From: Gammaproteobacteria bacterium | GTDB lineage: Bacteria; Pseudomonadota; Gammaproteobacteria; SZUA-140 | Assembly: GCA_021648525.1 (NCBI GenBank) | Contig: JAKISP010000007.1 | Coordinates: 19,156 to 83,155 of the forward strand | Reading direction: 5' to 3' | DNA length: 64,000 bases | Shown: positions 10,318 through 20,954 of the stretch, piece after piece | How the letters are laid out: each line of letters opens with the position of its first letter | How positions within the stretch are numbered: position 1 is the stretch's first letter | Notes under the pieces: generated by a model | Seen by the model: the letters and a program-made list of their open reading frames with translations, nothing else | Told to the model about the DNA's origin: nothing | The model's database searches: none | Position numbers and translations under genes: made by a program

Positions 10318-10653
10318 TCATGCCATTTTTGAGTGTGAATAAGGCTGGTAACACAACGCTGATTGTTTTTGTCTACGACCGGTGGATGACGGGGGCTGAT
10401 ATGTGGTGGAATGGTGCATCTGTTTAATCGTTATCGCCTGAGGTGAAAGCGCCTGCTGTTTAGTGCCTGGGACAAAATACCTGCTCGTGAAAAGAGGCCG
10501 GGATATTAATTTCTCAGGTAGAAATGTTATCTGTCGTTATTCTTTAAGGGTGTGCGGTAAGGCTTTAATAAGTGCGCCCTTTCTCACAGACTCGCTTTAA
10601 AGTGGCTGGTAGTGTAGGGATGATTTCTGGATGAATGATTAAGGAGAATAACG
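10318..10653. other. 336-bp intergenic stretch
   Basis: No open frame with coding character, no convincing intrinsic terminator and no recognisable RNA. It separates the methyltransferase from the outer-membrane protein gene and presumably holds that gene's promoter, which I could not identify confidently. Confidence 0.5.
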
Positions 10654-11388
10654 ATGATCAAGCGAATTTCGGCATTTGCATTATTAGGGATACTATTGGT
10701 AGTGAGCCTGCCTTCGCGTGCGGGTGATAGTGATATTGCGCTACCAGCAGGTTTTGGGCAAACGACATTTAATACGTTGGTAGAGGAGTTGGGTACTGCG
10801 GTTGCTTACAACTCAGTGGCACCGGCTGAGTCAATGGGCATTACTGGTTTTGATATCGGCGTGGTCATCGGTGGCGTTGAACTGGATTCTACCGTGTGGA
10901 GCCAGGTGGTGAGTGATGGTAGTGCGCCCTCAAGTTTGATTGTGCCTAAGTTGATTGTGCGTAAAGGGCTGCCGTTTGGGGTGGATCTCGGTGTGAGTTA
11001 TGTGTCGGTACCGGGTAGTAATGTGACGATTATGGGTGGTGAAATTCGTAAAGCGTTACTTGAGGGATCAACCGTCATGCCTGCCATTTCATTATCACTG
11101 CATACCGCTAGTTTGAGCGGTGTTGATGATCTTGATATCAGTACATACGGTTTTGATGTGGGCATCAGTAAGGGGTTTGCGATGTTTACCCCTTACGCTT
11201 CTGTTGGCCAGGTCTGGTTTGATGGCAGTGAAAATACAACATTACTGACATTGCAGGATTATAATGAGTCAACGACGCGCAGCAGTGTTGGCGTCAAGAT
11301 CGGTTTTATGCCCATCATGAGTCTGACATTGCAGGCTGATATGGCAAAAACAAATAGCTATAACATGAAGCTTTCTCTGGATTTCTAA
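10654..11388 (+). CDS. Predicted outer-membrane beta-barrel protein
   Basis: 244 residues with a clear Sec signal peptide (MIKRISAFALLGILLVVSLPSRA, cleavage after SRA). Alternating hydrophobic strands fill the rest. The protein ends in LSLDF; a terminal Phe is the usual C-terminal signal for Bam-dependent barrel insertion. The about 220-residue mature length fits a small 8-12 strand barrel. I do not recognise a named family. AAGGAG lies at ideal distance before the ATG. It converges with the next outer-membrane gene with only 6 bases between them. Confidence 0.7.
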   Translation: MIKRISAFALLGILLVVSLPSRAGDSDIALPAGFGQTTFNTLVEELGTAVAYNSVAPAESMGITGFDIGVVIGGVELDSTVWSQVVSDGSAPSSLIVPKLIVRKGLPFGVDLGVSYVSVPGSNVTIMGGEIRKALLEGSTVMPAISLSLHTASLSGVDDLDISTYGFDVGISKGFAMFTPYASVGQVWFDGSENTTLLTLQDYNESTTRSSVGVKIGFMPIMSLTLQADMAKTNSYNMKLSLDF

Positions 11389-11394
11389 TAACGG

Positions 11395-12420
11395 CTATCT
11401 GTATTGCGTGCGCAGCGCAAAATGAAACACGACATCCGGTATGGTGCTGGTGACGATGTCTTCTATGACACCGATATCCAGCGCCGTTTTAGCTGAAAAC
11501 AGAATACTGCCACCGACGTTAATCTGTACCGAATCACTCCCCAGGTTTTTTAGCGCACTAGCATACATGGCGCTATGACCATCCAGTTGTGCTTTTAATA
11601 CCATCCAGGAAAATCGCTTCGGTTGGTAATTTACCCCGGCACTGGCAAATCCGACGAGATTCTTTCGTTGCTCATTAAGTAAATCACTGGGGCCATTGAA
11701 CTGTAGGCCGCCACCATAATTGAAGGTGTAGCGCTGATAGGTGCGTGAGGTGGTGTGGGCAAGTGAGAAGTTGAGGCCGCCGCTGCCGCTCAGTTTTTCA
11801 GCTTTGCCGGTGGGTAGCTTTAGACTGGCGCGCAGTGCGCTGCAGTCTGTTTCATCAGAACGGCGGCACGTTAGTTGCCACGCGGCAGAGAGTCGGATAT
11901 CACCGATGGAGCTGCTGGTGTTGAGCATTCGGAATTCGGTAACGCCGTTGCGACGGTATTGATAGTCAAGTTGATCGTCCTGGAATTGATCGCGTTCACT
12001 GTTGCTAAGACCGAAGACGTTGTGCCAGTTGCGAATAAAGCCGTCAAGGGAGCCTCCTCGATGGCTGACAAAAGGGATGTCGATGCCAACTTCAACTCCT
12101 TTCATACCAAAAATAGACTGTTTAAGGCCGTGGCGAAACATCAGGTTAAGACGGTACGTTTCACCGTCGAAGATAATCTGCTCCTGCTGGTCAACTTCTG
12201 AGATGGAGGCGCTGGTGATATCCATAATCACATTAGCGCTGGTCACGCCGCTTTCCATCACGATCCCTTTTTCCAGTGGTGGTAGCCCCTGAAGCTGAAT
12301 CAATGGATTTTGATTGACGCTATAAAATGGTGAAGTCGGATCGGCCAGGGCTATTTGCGGCATGACTACCCATGCGGCAATGCTGATAGTACGAATAAAG
12401 ATCGATTGGGTAGATGGCAT
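11395..12420 (-). CDS. DUF3187 family outer-membrane protein
   Basis: 341 residues with a signal peptide ending at IALA. The family opening (FYSVNQNPLIQLQGLPP, then IVMESGVTSANVIMD) and the FDGETYRLNLMFRHGL and GIDIPFVSHRGG segments fit DUF3187. These are predicted outer-membrane barrels of unknown function found in gammaproteobacteria. It ends in a C-terminal ALRTQYR rather than an aromatic residue. The two adjacent, convergent predicted barrels suggest a local envelope role but are not an operon. Confidence 0.8.
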   Translation of the reverse strand: MPSTQSIFIRTISIAAWVVMPQIALADPTSPFYSVNQNPLIQLQGLPPLEKGIVMESGVTSANVIMDITSASISEVDQQEQIIFDGETYRLNLMFRHGLKQSIFGMKGVEVGIDIPFVSHRGGSLDGFIRNWHNVFGLSNSERDQFQDDQLDYQYRRNGVTEFRMLNTSSSIGDIRLSAAWQLTCRRSDETDCSALRASLKLPTGKAEKLSGSGGLNFSLAHTTSRTYQRYTFNYGGGLQFNGPSDLLNEQRKNLVGFASAGVNYQPKRFSWMVLKAQLDGHSAMYASALKNLGSDSVQINVGGSILFSAKTALDIGVIEDIVTSTIPDVVFHFALRTQYR

Positions 12421-12529
12421 GGTGATTTTTTTAGTCTGGTTGCTAATAGTTTATCTGGATTATATAAAGAAATGAGTGCGTTGTGTGTATCATATGATGG
12501 CTTGAGGCGTATTTAGGTGTAGTCGTGTG

Positions 12530-13471
12530 ATGAGTGATAAAAATGAGACTCCGGTGATATTTTTGATGGGGCCGACGGCTGCGGGTAAAACCGATATTGC
12601 GGTGCAGCTGGTGGAGGCCTTACCATGTGAGATCATCAGTGTTGACTCCGCATTGATCTATCGCGGCATGGATATTGGCACTGCTAAGCCAGATGCCGAG
12701 ATGTTAGCGCGAGCGCCGCACCGCCTGATTGATATCTGTGAGCCGACAGAGGCTTATTCGGCTGCCCGTTTTCGCAGTGATGCCTTGCTAGCGATTGAAG
12801 AAATTATCGCCCAGGGCAAGATACCGCTGCTGGTAGGCGGTACAATGCTCTATTTCAGAGCGTTGAGTGAGGGGTTATCGCCACTGCCGTCGGCAGATGC
12901 GGCGGTACGGGCGCGGTTGGAGGCGGATGCTGAGCGGATCGGCTGGGGAGAGATGCATGAGCGACTGGTGCGGATTGATCCAGAATCGGCGGCGCGCATC
13001 CATCAAAATGACCCCCAGCGTATTCAGCGGGCGTTAGAGGTGTATGAAATCAGCGGTCGCTCCATGACTGAGCTGACGCAGAATGGTGTGCGTGAACCAT
13101 TTCCCTACCCAATTAAAAAACTGATTGTGGCACCGCCAGCGCGCGCTGAATTGCATCGTCGTATTGAGCGACGTTTTGAACAGATGATGGCGCAAGGTTT
13201 TCTTGACGAAGTGAAGGGGCTATTTGCACGCGAAGATCTGCACGCAGGTTTGCCTGCGATACGGTCAGTGGGGTATCGTCAGCTATGGATGCATTTAGCC
13301 GGAAAATTGACGTTTGATGAGGCGGTTGAGCGTGGCATAATCGCCACACGACAGCTCGCAAAGCGCCAGATAACCTGGTTACGTGCAGAGAAAGATGAGA
13401 AATGGGTTGACGGCAGTGATGAAAATGTTATGAATGTGGTCTTGAAATTGCTATCGATCAGCACTATCTAA
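12530..13471 (+). CDS. miaA: tRNA dimethylallyltransferase
   Basis: Transfers dimethylallyl from DMAPP to N6 of A37 in tRNAs that read UNN codons. The P-loop GPTAAGKTD is at residues 11-19, followed by [16 protein letters not shown], the [10 protein letters not shown] block, [12 protein letters not shown] and SVGYRQLW. 313 residues is standard. The ATG at 12530 is preferred over the GTG directly before it. It heads the conserved miaA-hfq-hflX block. Confidence 0.97.
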   Translation: MSDKNETPVIFLMGPTAAGKTDIAVQLVEALPCEIISVDSALIYRGMDIGTAKPDAEMLARAPHRLIDICEPTEAYSAARFRSDALLAIEEIIAQGKIPLLVGGTMLYFRALSEGLSPLPSADAAVRARLEADAERIGWGEMHERLVRIDPESAARIHQNDPQRIQRALEVYEISGRSMTELTQNGVREPFPYPIKKLIVAPPARAELHRRIERRFEQMMAQGFLDEVKGLFAREDLHAGLPAIRSVGYRQLWMHLAGKLTFDEAVERGIIATRQLAKRQITWLRAEKDEKWVDGSDENVMNVVLKLLSISTI

Positions 13472-13612
13472 TGAAGAAGCTTATGGTGCATGCCTGTTAT
13501 CGGCTTGCTACAATTAGATAACAATCGAGAGGGGTTTCATTTTTCTGTGTAGAACAAGCGTTTGCAGGAGAGCTGAAAACCCGTCCATCTGTAGGATATA
13601 AGGAGAATAATA

Positions 13613-13855
13613 ATGGCCAAAGGGCAATCCTTACAAGACCCTTTTTTGAATGCTTTGCGCAAGGAGCGCATCCCTGTTTCAATTTATTTAGTCAATGGAA
13701 TCAAACTGCAAGGTCAGGTTGAGTCATTTGACCAATTTGTTGTGTTGCTGAAAAACTCAGTCAGCCAGATGGTTTATAAACATGCGATTTCTACCGTCGT
13801 ACCTGCGCGTAATATTAAGGCATCACTGTCTGAAGAAACTGCTTCGGATGAATGA
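13613..13855 (+). CDS. hfq: RNA chaperone Hfq
   Basis: 80 residues, the compact Hfq core: [29 protein letters not shown] with the Sm1 motif, then the Sm2 [10 protein letters not shown] motif. It forms a hexameric ring that binds U-rich 3' ends of small RNAs and A-rich mRNA sites. The C-terminal tail is short ([10 protein letters not shown]) compared with E. coli. A strong AAGGAG precedes the ATG. The classic miaA-hfq-hflX position supports the call. Confidence 0.98.
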   Translation: MAKGQSLQDPFLNALRKERIPVSIYLVNGIKLQGQVESFDQFVVLLKNSVSQMVYKHAISTVVPARNIKASLSEETASDE

Positions 13856-13897
13856 GGTTGCGAGTTTGCAGGCGGTAGCAGGGTTGGGTGCGATTGA

Positions 13898-15301
13898 TTG
13901 GTAGATGATCTGTTTGATCGCCCGAAAGGCGGTACCCGCGCAATCCTGGTTCACCTTGAACTGAGTGCGCGCGATGCGCAGGAAAGTTTAAATGAATTTT
14001 CTGATTTAGCGGCTTCAGTGGATGTTGAGGTGACCTCGATTGTCACAGGACGGCGTAAAATGCCCGATCCTAAATATTTTGTTGGTTCAGGCAAAGCGGA
14101 AGAGATCCGTGAGCGAGTGGTGGCTGAGGAGACCGAACTGGTTCTTTTTAACCATCAGCTTTCACCGACGCAGGAACGAAACCTTGAGGCGCTCCTGAAG
14201 TGTCGAGTGGTGGATCGCTCCGGTTTGATTCTCGATATTTTTGCGATGCGTGCCAGTTCTTTTGAAGGGAAGTTGCAGGTAGAATTGGCGCAGCTTAAAC
14301 ATTTATCGACGCGATTAGTCCGTGGCTGGACCCACCTTGAGCGGCAAAAGGGGGGTATTGGCCTGCGTGGGCCGGGTGAAACTCAGCTTGAGACCGATCG
14401 CCGCTTGATTGGCGCGCGCATCAAAAAGTTGAATAAGCGGTTGGATAAGGTGCGCAAGCAGCGTGAATTACGGCGCCAGACGCGACGAAAGGCGGATGTT
14501 GTCACTGTGTCATTAGTTGGTTATACCAATGCGGGTAAGTCAACACTCTTCAACAAGCTGACTGGCGCTGAGGTCTACGCGGCAGATAAACTCTTTGCGA
14601 CACTTGATCCTACTTTGCGTCGTGTCGAACTACCCGCTGCAGGACAGGTGATCCTGGTGGATACGGTGGGGTTTATTCGTCATTTACCACATGATCTGGT
14701 GGCGGCCTTTCGCGCCACTTTAGAAGAGACAATTGAGGCGAACTTATTGCTGCATGTGATTGATGCGCATGATGATGAACGTCATGCCTATATGGATCAG
14801 GTGAATCGTGTATTAAAAGAAATTGGTGCGGGTGATATTCCGCAAATAGAGGTTTATAACAAGATTGACCAAGTTGACGGTGTTGCACCTCGGATTGATG
14901 TTGATAAAGAAGGTCGCCCTTGTCGTGTCTGGCTTTCGGCGCAGTCAGGTGACGGCGTTGAGTTGCTGACGCAGGCACTGGCGCAGCATTTTCTTGAGCT
15001 GAAGCAAACTCATGAGGATGAGCCGGGTGTTGGCGCTGATTTATCATCACCGCTCGACAGGGTATTGCAGCATGGAGATGGCGGTTTGATTCGGCAAACA
15101 CTATTACTTGCACCTGATGCAGGACGTCTGCGCGCGCAGTTATATGAATGGGATGTGGTGGTGGAAGAGGGCATTGCTGAAGAGGGTGAAGGGGTTACCG
15201 TTGTGATTATGGCCACACCAGAATTGTTGAATTTCCTGGGAAAGCAGGAAGGTTGTTCCATCGTACTGAAAATGGATGTAAAATTGGCTGGAAGTGCATA
15301 A
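13898..15301 (+). CDS. hflX: Ribosome-associated GTPase HflX
   Basis: 467 residues. It has an N-terminal HflX domain (FDRPKGGTRAILVHLE, SGKAEEI), a coiled linker (LIGARIKKLNKRLDKVRKQRE) and a G domain with P-loop GYTNAGKSTLFN, switch II DTVGFIRHLPHDLV and NKID. Members bind the 50S subunit and split or rescue stalled ribosomes. A stop codon lies directly before the TTG at 13898 in this frame, so TTG is the furthest upstream start. It encodes MVDDLFDRP, matching the family N-terminus, so a TTG start is likely. Confidence 0.95.
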   Translation: MVDDLFDRPKGGTRAILVHLELSARDAQESLNEFSDLAASVDVEVTSIVTGRRKMPDPKYFVGSGKAEEIRERVVAEETELVLFNHQLSPTQERNLEALLKCRVVDRSGLILDIFAMRASSFEGKLQVELAQLKHLSTRLVRGWTHLERQKGGIGLRGPGETQLETDRRLIGARIKKLNKRLDKVRKQRELRRQTRRKADVVTVSLVGYTNAGKSTLFNKLTGAEVYAADKLFATLDPTLRRVELPAAGQVILVDTVGFIRHLPHDLVAAFRATLEETIEANLLLHVIDAHDDERHAYMDQVNRVLKEIGAGDIPQIEVYNKIDQVDGVAPRIDVDKEGRPCRVWLSAQSGDGVELLTQALAQHFLELKQTHEDEPGVGADLSSPLDRVLQHGDGGLIRQTLLLAPDAGRLRAQLYEWDVVVEEGIAEEGEGVTVVIMATPELLNFLGKQEGCSIVLKMDVKLAGSA

Positions 15302-15389
15302 GTCCTTGCGAGGATTTTGTGTTACCCATAGAATCTTGGAACATGTTGGATAAAAACTCAAATAAAACCGAAGCGGATGGGGAAAAATA

Positions 15390-16643
15390 ATGGCTTGGAA
15401 TGAACCGGGTGGCTCCAGGGACAATGATCCATGGGGCGGTGGTAACAAGAAGAATGACCAGGGACCTCCCGATCTTGATGAAGTGGTGAAGAAGTTTCAG
15501 GATCAGGTACGCAGTATCTTCGGCGGCAAGGGTAAAGGCAGTGGAAGCGATGGCGATGGTCAGGGCTCTTCCTCTGGCGGCGGCGCTGCTAGCAAGATTG
15601 GTCTGGGCGTAGTCGTGGGTGGCGCGCTCTTTCTATGGGGCCTTACCGGCATCTATATTGTTGATGAAGGTAAACGTGGCGTGGAACTGGTTTTTGGTGC
15701 GTATAGTGAAACTACTCAGCCGGGACCGCATTGGCACATGCCTGCGCCGATCTCTACTGTCGAGATTGTCGATGTATCGCAGATTAGAAACGTTGAAATC
15801 GGTTACCGTTCAGGTGTCGGTGGTGAAACATCAAAGCGTAGCGTGCTAAACGAAGCGATGATGTTGACTCAGGATGAGAACATCGTTGATGTGAACTTTG
15901 CCGTTCAGTACCGCATTAAGAATGCAGAGGATTATCTCTTCAACTTGCGTTCACCTGATAAAACCTTGCGCGAAGCGACTGAAAGCGCGGTGCGTGAAAT
16001 CGTGGGTAAAAGCAAAATGGATTTCGTTCTGACCGAAGGGCGTAGCGAGATGGTGCAGAGCGCTGAAGTTTTGATTCAGGCGATTCTGGATCGTTATGTT
16101 TCCGGTCTTCAGGTTACCAGTGTGAATATGCAGGATGCACAGCCACCAGAGCAAGTGCAGGCGGCCTTCAGTGATGCGGTTAAAGCACGAGAAGATGAGC
16201 AGCGAGTGAAAAACGAAGCGGAAGCTTATGCCAATGACATCTTGCCGAGAGCACGTGGTGCTGGCGCACGTATGTTTGAAGAGGCGACCGCCTATAAATC
16301 GAAGGTTGTTTCTGAGGCCGAAGGTCAGACCAGTCGTTTCTTGCAGGTACTGACTGAGTATGAAAAGGCACCTGTTGTGACACGTGAGCGTCTGTATCTG
16401 GATGCAATGGAAACGGTATTAAATAATACTAGCAAGGTGATGCTGGATGTTGAAGGTAGTGGTAATCTGCTCTATCTTCCGCTTGACCGTATGATGGCGC
16501 CAGCGGCAGCGGCCATGCCGATGATAGAGCAGACATCACAGGCAGCGAATGCGGCACGCCAGGTAATTGAGAATCGGGCCAGAGATCGCATGGCCGACCA
16601 GGTACGTGCAAGATCAACACTGCGTAGCAGGGAGACACGATAA
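15390..16643 (+). CDS. hflK: FtsH protease regulator HflK (SPFH protein)
   Basis: 417 residues. A Gly- and Asn-rich cytoplasmic N-terminus (WGGGNKKNDQGPPDLDE) is followed by one transmembrane segment near residues 70-92 (IGLGVVVGGALFLWGLTGIY) and then a periplasmic SPFH/band 7 domain with long helices (KAREDEQRVKNEAEAYANDILPRARG). With HflC it forms a large cage around FtsH in the inner membrane and restrains its proteolysis. Its stop overlaps the hflC start, indicating translational coupling. Confidence 0.97.
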   Translation: MAWNEPGGSRDNDPWGGGNKKNDQGPPDLDEVVKKFQDQVRSIFGGKGKGSGSDGDGQGSSSGGGAASKIGLGVVVGGALFLWGLTGIYIVDEGKRGVELVFGAYSETTQPGPHWHMPAPISTVEIVDVSQIRNVEIGYRSGVGGETSKRSVLNEAMMLTQDENIVDVNFAVQYRIKNAEDYLFNLRSPDKTLREATESAVREIVGKSKMDFVLTEGRSEMVQSAEVLIQAILDRYVSGLQVTSVNMQDAQPPEQVQAAFSDAVKAREDEQRVKNEAEAYANDILPRARGAGARMFEEATAYKSKVVSEAEGQTSRFLQVLTEYEKAPVVTRERLYLDAMETVLNNTSKVMLDVEGSGNLLYLPLDRMMAPAAAAMPMIEQTSQAANAARQVIENRARDRMADQVRARSTLRSRETR

Positions 16644-17518
16644 TGGATCAGGGTAAATTAATGACAGTGGTGGTTGCACTGATGATCACCGTGTTGGTTG
16701 GCTCATTCTGTGTCTTTACGGTTGATGAGCGTGAGCGGGCGATTAAGTTTCGTCTGGGTGAAATCGTTAAAGTAGATTTTGAACCCGGTATCTACTTTAA
16801 GTTGCCGTTAGTCAATAACGTGCGTAAATTTGATGCCCGTATTGTGACACTGGATTCAGAACCTGAACGTTATCTGACTTCTGAAAAGAAAAATGTGATT
16901 GTTGATTCATTTGTGAAATGGAAAATTGCAGATGTCGGCACCTACTACACCGCGATGAGTGGCGATGAGCGTCAGGCCAATCTGCGTCTTTCTCAGATTA
17001 TTCGAGATGGTCTACGGGGTGAGTTTGGTAAACGTACCATTCAAGAAGTGGTCTCTGGTGAACGTGCTGAAATCATGAAGATTCTAACCGCGAATGCGGC
17101 CGCACAGGCAAAAGATTTTGGGATTGATGTGTTGGATGTTCGTATTAAACGGATTGATCTCTCTGAGGATGTGAGTACTTCGGTCTTCCTGCGTATGGAA
17201 GCGGAGCGTGCACGTGTGGCAAAAGATCTGCGTTCGAAAGGTGCTGAGGCGGCGGAGCGTATACGCGCTGATGCTGATCGTCAACGTACCATCATTATTG
17301 CGGATGCCTTTCGTCAAGCTGAGCAACTACGTGGTGAAGGTGATGGTGAAGCGGCCGCAATCTATGCCGCTGCATATACCCAGGACAGCGAGTTCTACTC
17401 TTTTTACCGCAGTTTGGACGCCTATAGAAGTTCCTTTAGAGATAAAAGCGATATTGTGGTGTTAGAGCCAGGTAGCGATTTCTTTAAATATTTCAAAAAC
17501 TCTAAAGGCGTAGAGTAA
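16643..17518 (+). CDS. hflC: FtsH protease regulator HflC (SPFH protein)
   Basis: 291 residues. It has an N-terminal membrane anchor (MTVVVALMITVLVGSFCVFTV) then a band 7 domain (ERERAIKFRLGEIVK, VDSFVKWKIAD) and the helical RVAKDLRSKGAEAAERIRADADRQ segment shared with HflK. It is the partner of HflK. Its ATG overlaps the hflK stop by one base. A strong intrinsic terminator follows 10 bases after the stop. Confidence 0.97.
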   Translation: MDQGKLMTVVVALMITVLVGSFCVFTVDERERAIKFRLGEIVKVDFEPGIYFKLPLVNNVRKFDARIVTLDSEPERYLTSEKKNVIVDSFVKWKIADVGTYYTAMSGDERQANLRLSQIIRDGLRGEFGKRTIQEVVSGERAEIMKILTANAAAQAKDFGIDVLDVRIKRIDLSEDVSTSVFLRMEAERARVAKDLRSKGAEAAERIRADADRQRTIIIADAFRQAEQLRGEGDGEAAAIYAAAYTQDSEFYSFYRSLDAYRSSFRDKSDIVVLEPGSDFFKYFKNSKGVE

Positions 17519-17528
17519 TACTGGTATC

Positions 17529-17559
17529 GCCCGGCAGGTCTATCTGCCGGGCAGTTTTT
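17529..17559 (+). terminator. Intrinsic terminator after hflC
   Basis: Perfect 9-bp GC-rich stem (GCCCGGCAG at 17529-17537 with CTGCCGGGC at 17544-17552), a 6-base loop and then a run of five T at 17555-17559. It likely ends the main hfq-hflX-hflK-hflC transcript, with partial readthrough possible into the DUF2065 gene. Confidence 0.88.
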
Positions 17560-17606
17560 CCCTTCTCAGCTTTATTATTAACTTTTTTGGAACTTCATTA
17601 TAGATT

Positions 17607-17792
17607 ATGTGGCAGGAGCTGTGGATAGCACTCGCATTGCTGTTGGTGATTGAGGGCCTCATGCCGTTCATTAGTCCCAAAGGGTTACGTGAATCCTTGC
17701 TGACAATGGCAAGCCTGAGTGATCGTACGCTGCGTCTTGGCGGGCTGGTTTGCATGGTATCGGGTGTTCTGCTGCTTTATCTCGTTCGATAA
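17607..17792 (+). CDS. DUF2065 family small membrane protein (YjeT-like)
   Basis: 61 residues with two hydrophobic helices: residues 4-24 (ELWIALALLLVIEGLMPFIS) and 40-60 (RLGGLVCMVSGVLLLYLV), joined by a short basic loop (PKGLRESLL). This is the DUF2065 pattern, and the position between hflC and purA is where E. coli carries yjeT. Function unknown; an inner-membrane location is predicted. Confidence 0.85.
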   Translation: MWQELWIALALLLVIEGLMPFISPKGLRESLLTMASLSDRTLRLGGLVCMVSGVLLLYLVR

Positions 17793-17918
17793 TAGTGCTA
17801 GTCCGCAATAGTTTCCAGCGGCTGGGTGCGCTATAATCGCGCATGCGGTTTGTTCGCCTGTTGTAACAGCGGCATTTTCCCTTAATTGATTTGATATATG
17901 AGTGCTTAATGGCGCTCA

Positions 17919-19130
17919 ATGGCCAATAACGTGTCGAAAGAAAAAAATAGCTGGTTACTCCCCGAAGGGATTGATGAATTCCTGCCGCCGCAGGCCGAAC
18001 GCCTGGAGCGCTTACGTCGTTCACTGCTGGATCTTTATAGCAGTTGGGGTTACGAATATGTGATTCCGCCGATGGTGGAATACCTTGAGTCACTATTAGT
18101 GGGTGCCGGTACCGAACTGGAACTCGAAACGTTTAAACTGATCGACCAGAAGAGTGGTCGTCTGCTCGGCGTGCATGCGGATATGACACCGCAGGTAGCG
18201 CGTATCGATGCGCATCGTCTTAACCGCGCAGGGCCAACACGTCTCTGTTACCTGGATGCTGTGCTGCATACTCGTCAGGACGGCTTCTCGCGTGGCCGTT
18301 GCCCGTTGCAGGTTGGTGCAGAGTTATATGGTCATGCCGGTATTGAGAGTGATGTAGAGATCATTCACCTGATGGTGGAAACACTGCGTCTTGCCGGGCT
18401 AAATGAGATCCATATCGATCTTGGCCACGTGGGTATTTTTCGTGCACTGGCACGTGATGCCAATCTAAGCACTGCACAGGAGGCGATGTTATTTGATGCA
18501 TTGCAGCGTAAAGCGAAGCCAGAGATTGGCGAACTGCTAGCGGATGTTTGTGATGATGCGAGTGCGCGTACCATGTTGCTGGCACTGGTTGATCTGAATG
18601 GCGGTGCCGAGGTGTTAAAAGAAGCGCGCGAAGTATTGAGTGGTGCGGGTAAAGAAGTACTGACGGCGATTGATACCTTGCAGCAGGTAGCCGGTTTTGC
18701 TGCACAGCGTATGGGCGAGATTTCGCTCCATTTTGATCTTGCAGAGCTGCGTGGTTACAGCTACCAGACGGGTATTGTGTTTGCCGCATTTGTACCGGGC
18801 CACGGCCAGGAAGTGGCGCGTGGTGGGCGTTATGATGATATCGGCAGCGTCTTTGGGCGTGCACGTCCGGCGACAGGCTTTAGCTCAGACCTTAAAACAT
18901 TGATGTTGCTGAGCGATACGGCAGTCTCTAAACCCAGTGCAATCATTGCCTACCCTGGTGATAATAGTGAACAGCGCGTTGCGTTGCAGGCGTATATTGC
19001 AGCTTTGCGTGAAGAGGGCGAGCGTGTGATTGAATTTTTGCCAGGGCAGCAAGATGACATGAGCGCAGCCGGTTGTGACCGCAAAATTGTTGAGATGAAT
19101 GGTCAATGGCAGGTAGTCGATTTACAATAA
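17919..19130 (+). CDS. hisZ: ATP phosphoribosyltransferase regulatory subunit HisZ
   Basis: 403 residues, a catalytically dead HisRS-like paralogue that pairs with short-form HisG to make the first enzyme of histidine synthesis. It opens with WLLPEGIDEFLPPQAERLERLR and keeps class II folds (ADMTPQVARIDAHR, GRCPLQVGAELYG, ELRGYSYQTGIVFAAF, ARGGRYDDIG). It lacks the HisRS anticodon-binding domain. A true hisS is present at 40045, which supports calling this one HisZ. Its presence predicts a short HisG elsewhere in the genome. Confidence 0.95.
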   Translation: MANNVSKEKNSWLLPEGIDEFLPPQAERLERLRRSLLDLYSSWGYEYVIPPMVEYLESLLVGAGTELELETFKLIDQKSGRLLGVHADMTPQVARIDAHRLNRAGPTRLCYLDAVLHTRQDGFSRGRCPLQVGAELYGHAGIESDVEIIHLMVETLRLAGLNEIHIDLGHVGIFRALARDANLSTAQEAMLFDALQRKAKPEIGELLADVCDDASARTMLLALVDLNGGAEVLKEAREVLSGAGKEVLTAIDTLQQVAGFAAQRMGEISLHFDLAELRGYSYQTGIVFAAFVPGHGQEVARGGRYDDIGSVFGRARPATGFSSDLKTLMLLSDTAVSKPSAIIAYPGDNSEQRVALQAYIAALREEGERVIEFLPGQQDDMSAAGCDRKIVEMNGQWQVVDLQ

Positions 19131-19209
19131 GCCATAAGCGATAAATTTGGTGGGATAAGCGCGGCAGTAGACGGTGCTTTTTTTATGCAGAAGTGTTAAT
19201 TCGTTGTAA

Positions 19210-20511
<1,302 letters not shown>

Positions 20512-20530
20512 TGGCTGACTGTATCAATAT

Positions 20531-20570
20531 AAAAGCCCCTGAGACAGCCCTGTCTCAGGGGCTTTTTTGT
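20531..20570. terminator. Bidirectional intrinsic terminator between purA and the DUF-like membrane gene
   Basis: A perfect 16-bp stem (20531-20546 with 20551-20566) with loop GCCC, built on AAAAGCCCCTGAGACA. The A-run on one side and T-run on the other give a U-tail in both directions. It serves purA (+) and the convergent membrane gene (-), whose stop codon is just beyond it. Confidence 0.95.
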
Positions 20571-20576
20571 GCAGAC

Positions 20577-20954
20577 TTATTTTGCGTCGGTACTAGCGGT
20601 GCTATTAGCTGGTTTATCTTCATTCTTCTCTGTTTCAGTTTTAGGGTTGATGGCGCTGGCCACACGCCCAATACCGCAAACGGTAGAGAGTGCTAATTTG
20701 TACATTTCAACTCCCGGCTTGATCATGGTATCAATCAGCCCAGGTAGTTTAGCGATGTAGAAGCCCAGCCCGACGGTCAGGCCACTGGCGACCAATGTGG
20801 CAAAAATGCCACCGCCAAGAAAGGCGCTTAAATTGTACCAGACTGCGAGTGGGGCGAGTAAAATTGAGCCGTACCACAGGGACAGCACAAACAGAAAAAA
20901 GGTGGTAACGATCAGTTGCAGCAGTTTTACGACTAGAACATCTACAGTTTTCAT
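20577..20954 (-). CDS. Hypothetical membrane protein, two or three predicted helices
   Basis: 125 residues. Long hydrophobic stretches cover residues 8-37 (LVVKLLQLIVTTFFLFVLSL...) and 44-70 (FLGGGIFATLVASGLTVGLGFYIA). A conserved-looking amphipathic segment PGLIDTMIKPGVEMYKLAL and an acidic, low-complexity tail (PKTETEKNEDKPANSTASTDAK) follow. I do not recognise the family. AAGGA lies 12 bases before the ATG. It is expressed toward purA and shares its terminator. Confidence 0.65.
   Translation of the reverse strand: MKTVDVLVVKLLQLIVTTFFLFVLSLWYGSILLAPLAVWYNLSAFLGGGIFATLVASGLTVGLGFYIAKLPGLIDTMIKPGVEMYKLALSTVCGIGRVASAINPKTETEKNEDKPANSTASTDAK

Noticed and set aside
14673..15113. 146-codon minus-strand frame inside hflX
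   Set aside because: His- and Gln-rich composition typical of a reversed coding strand; hflX is unambiguous over the same bases.
17919..19130. Second histidyl-tRNA synthetase
   Set aside because: It resembles HisRS but lacks the anticodon domain, and a full HisRS exists at 40045; it fits HisZ instead.
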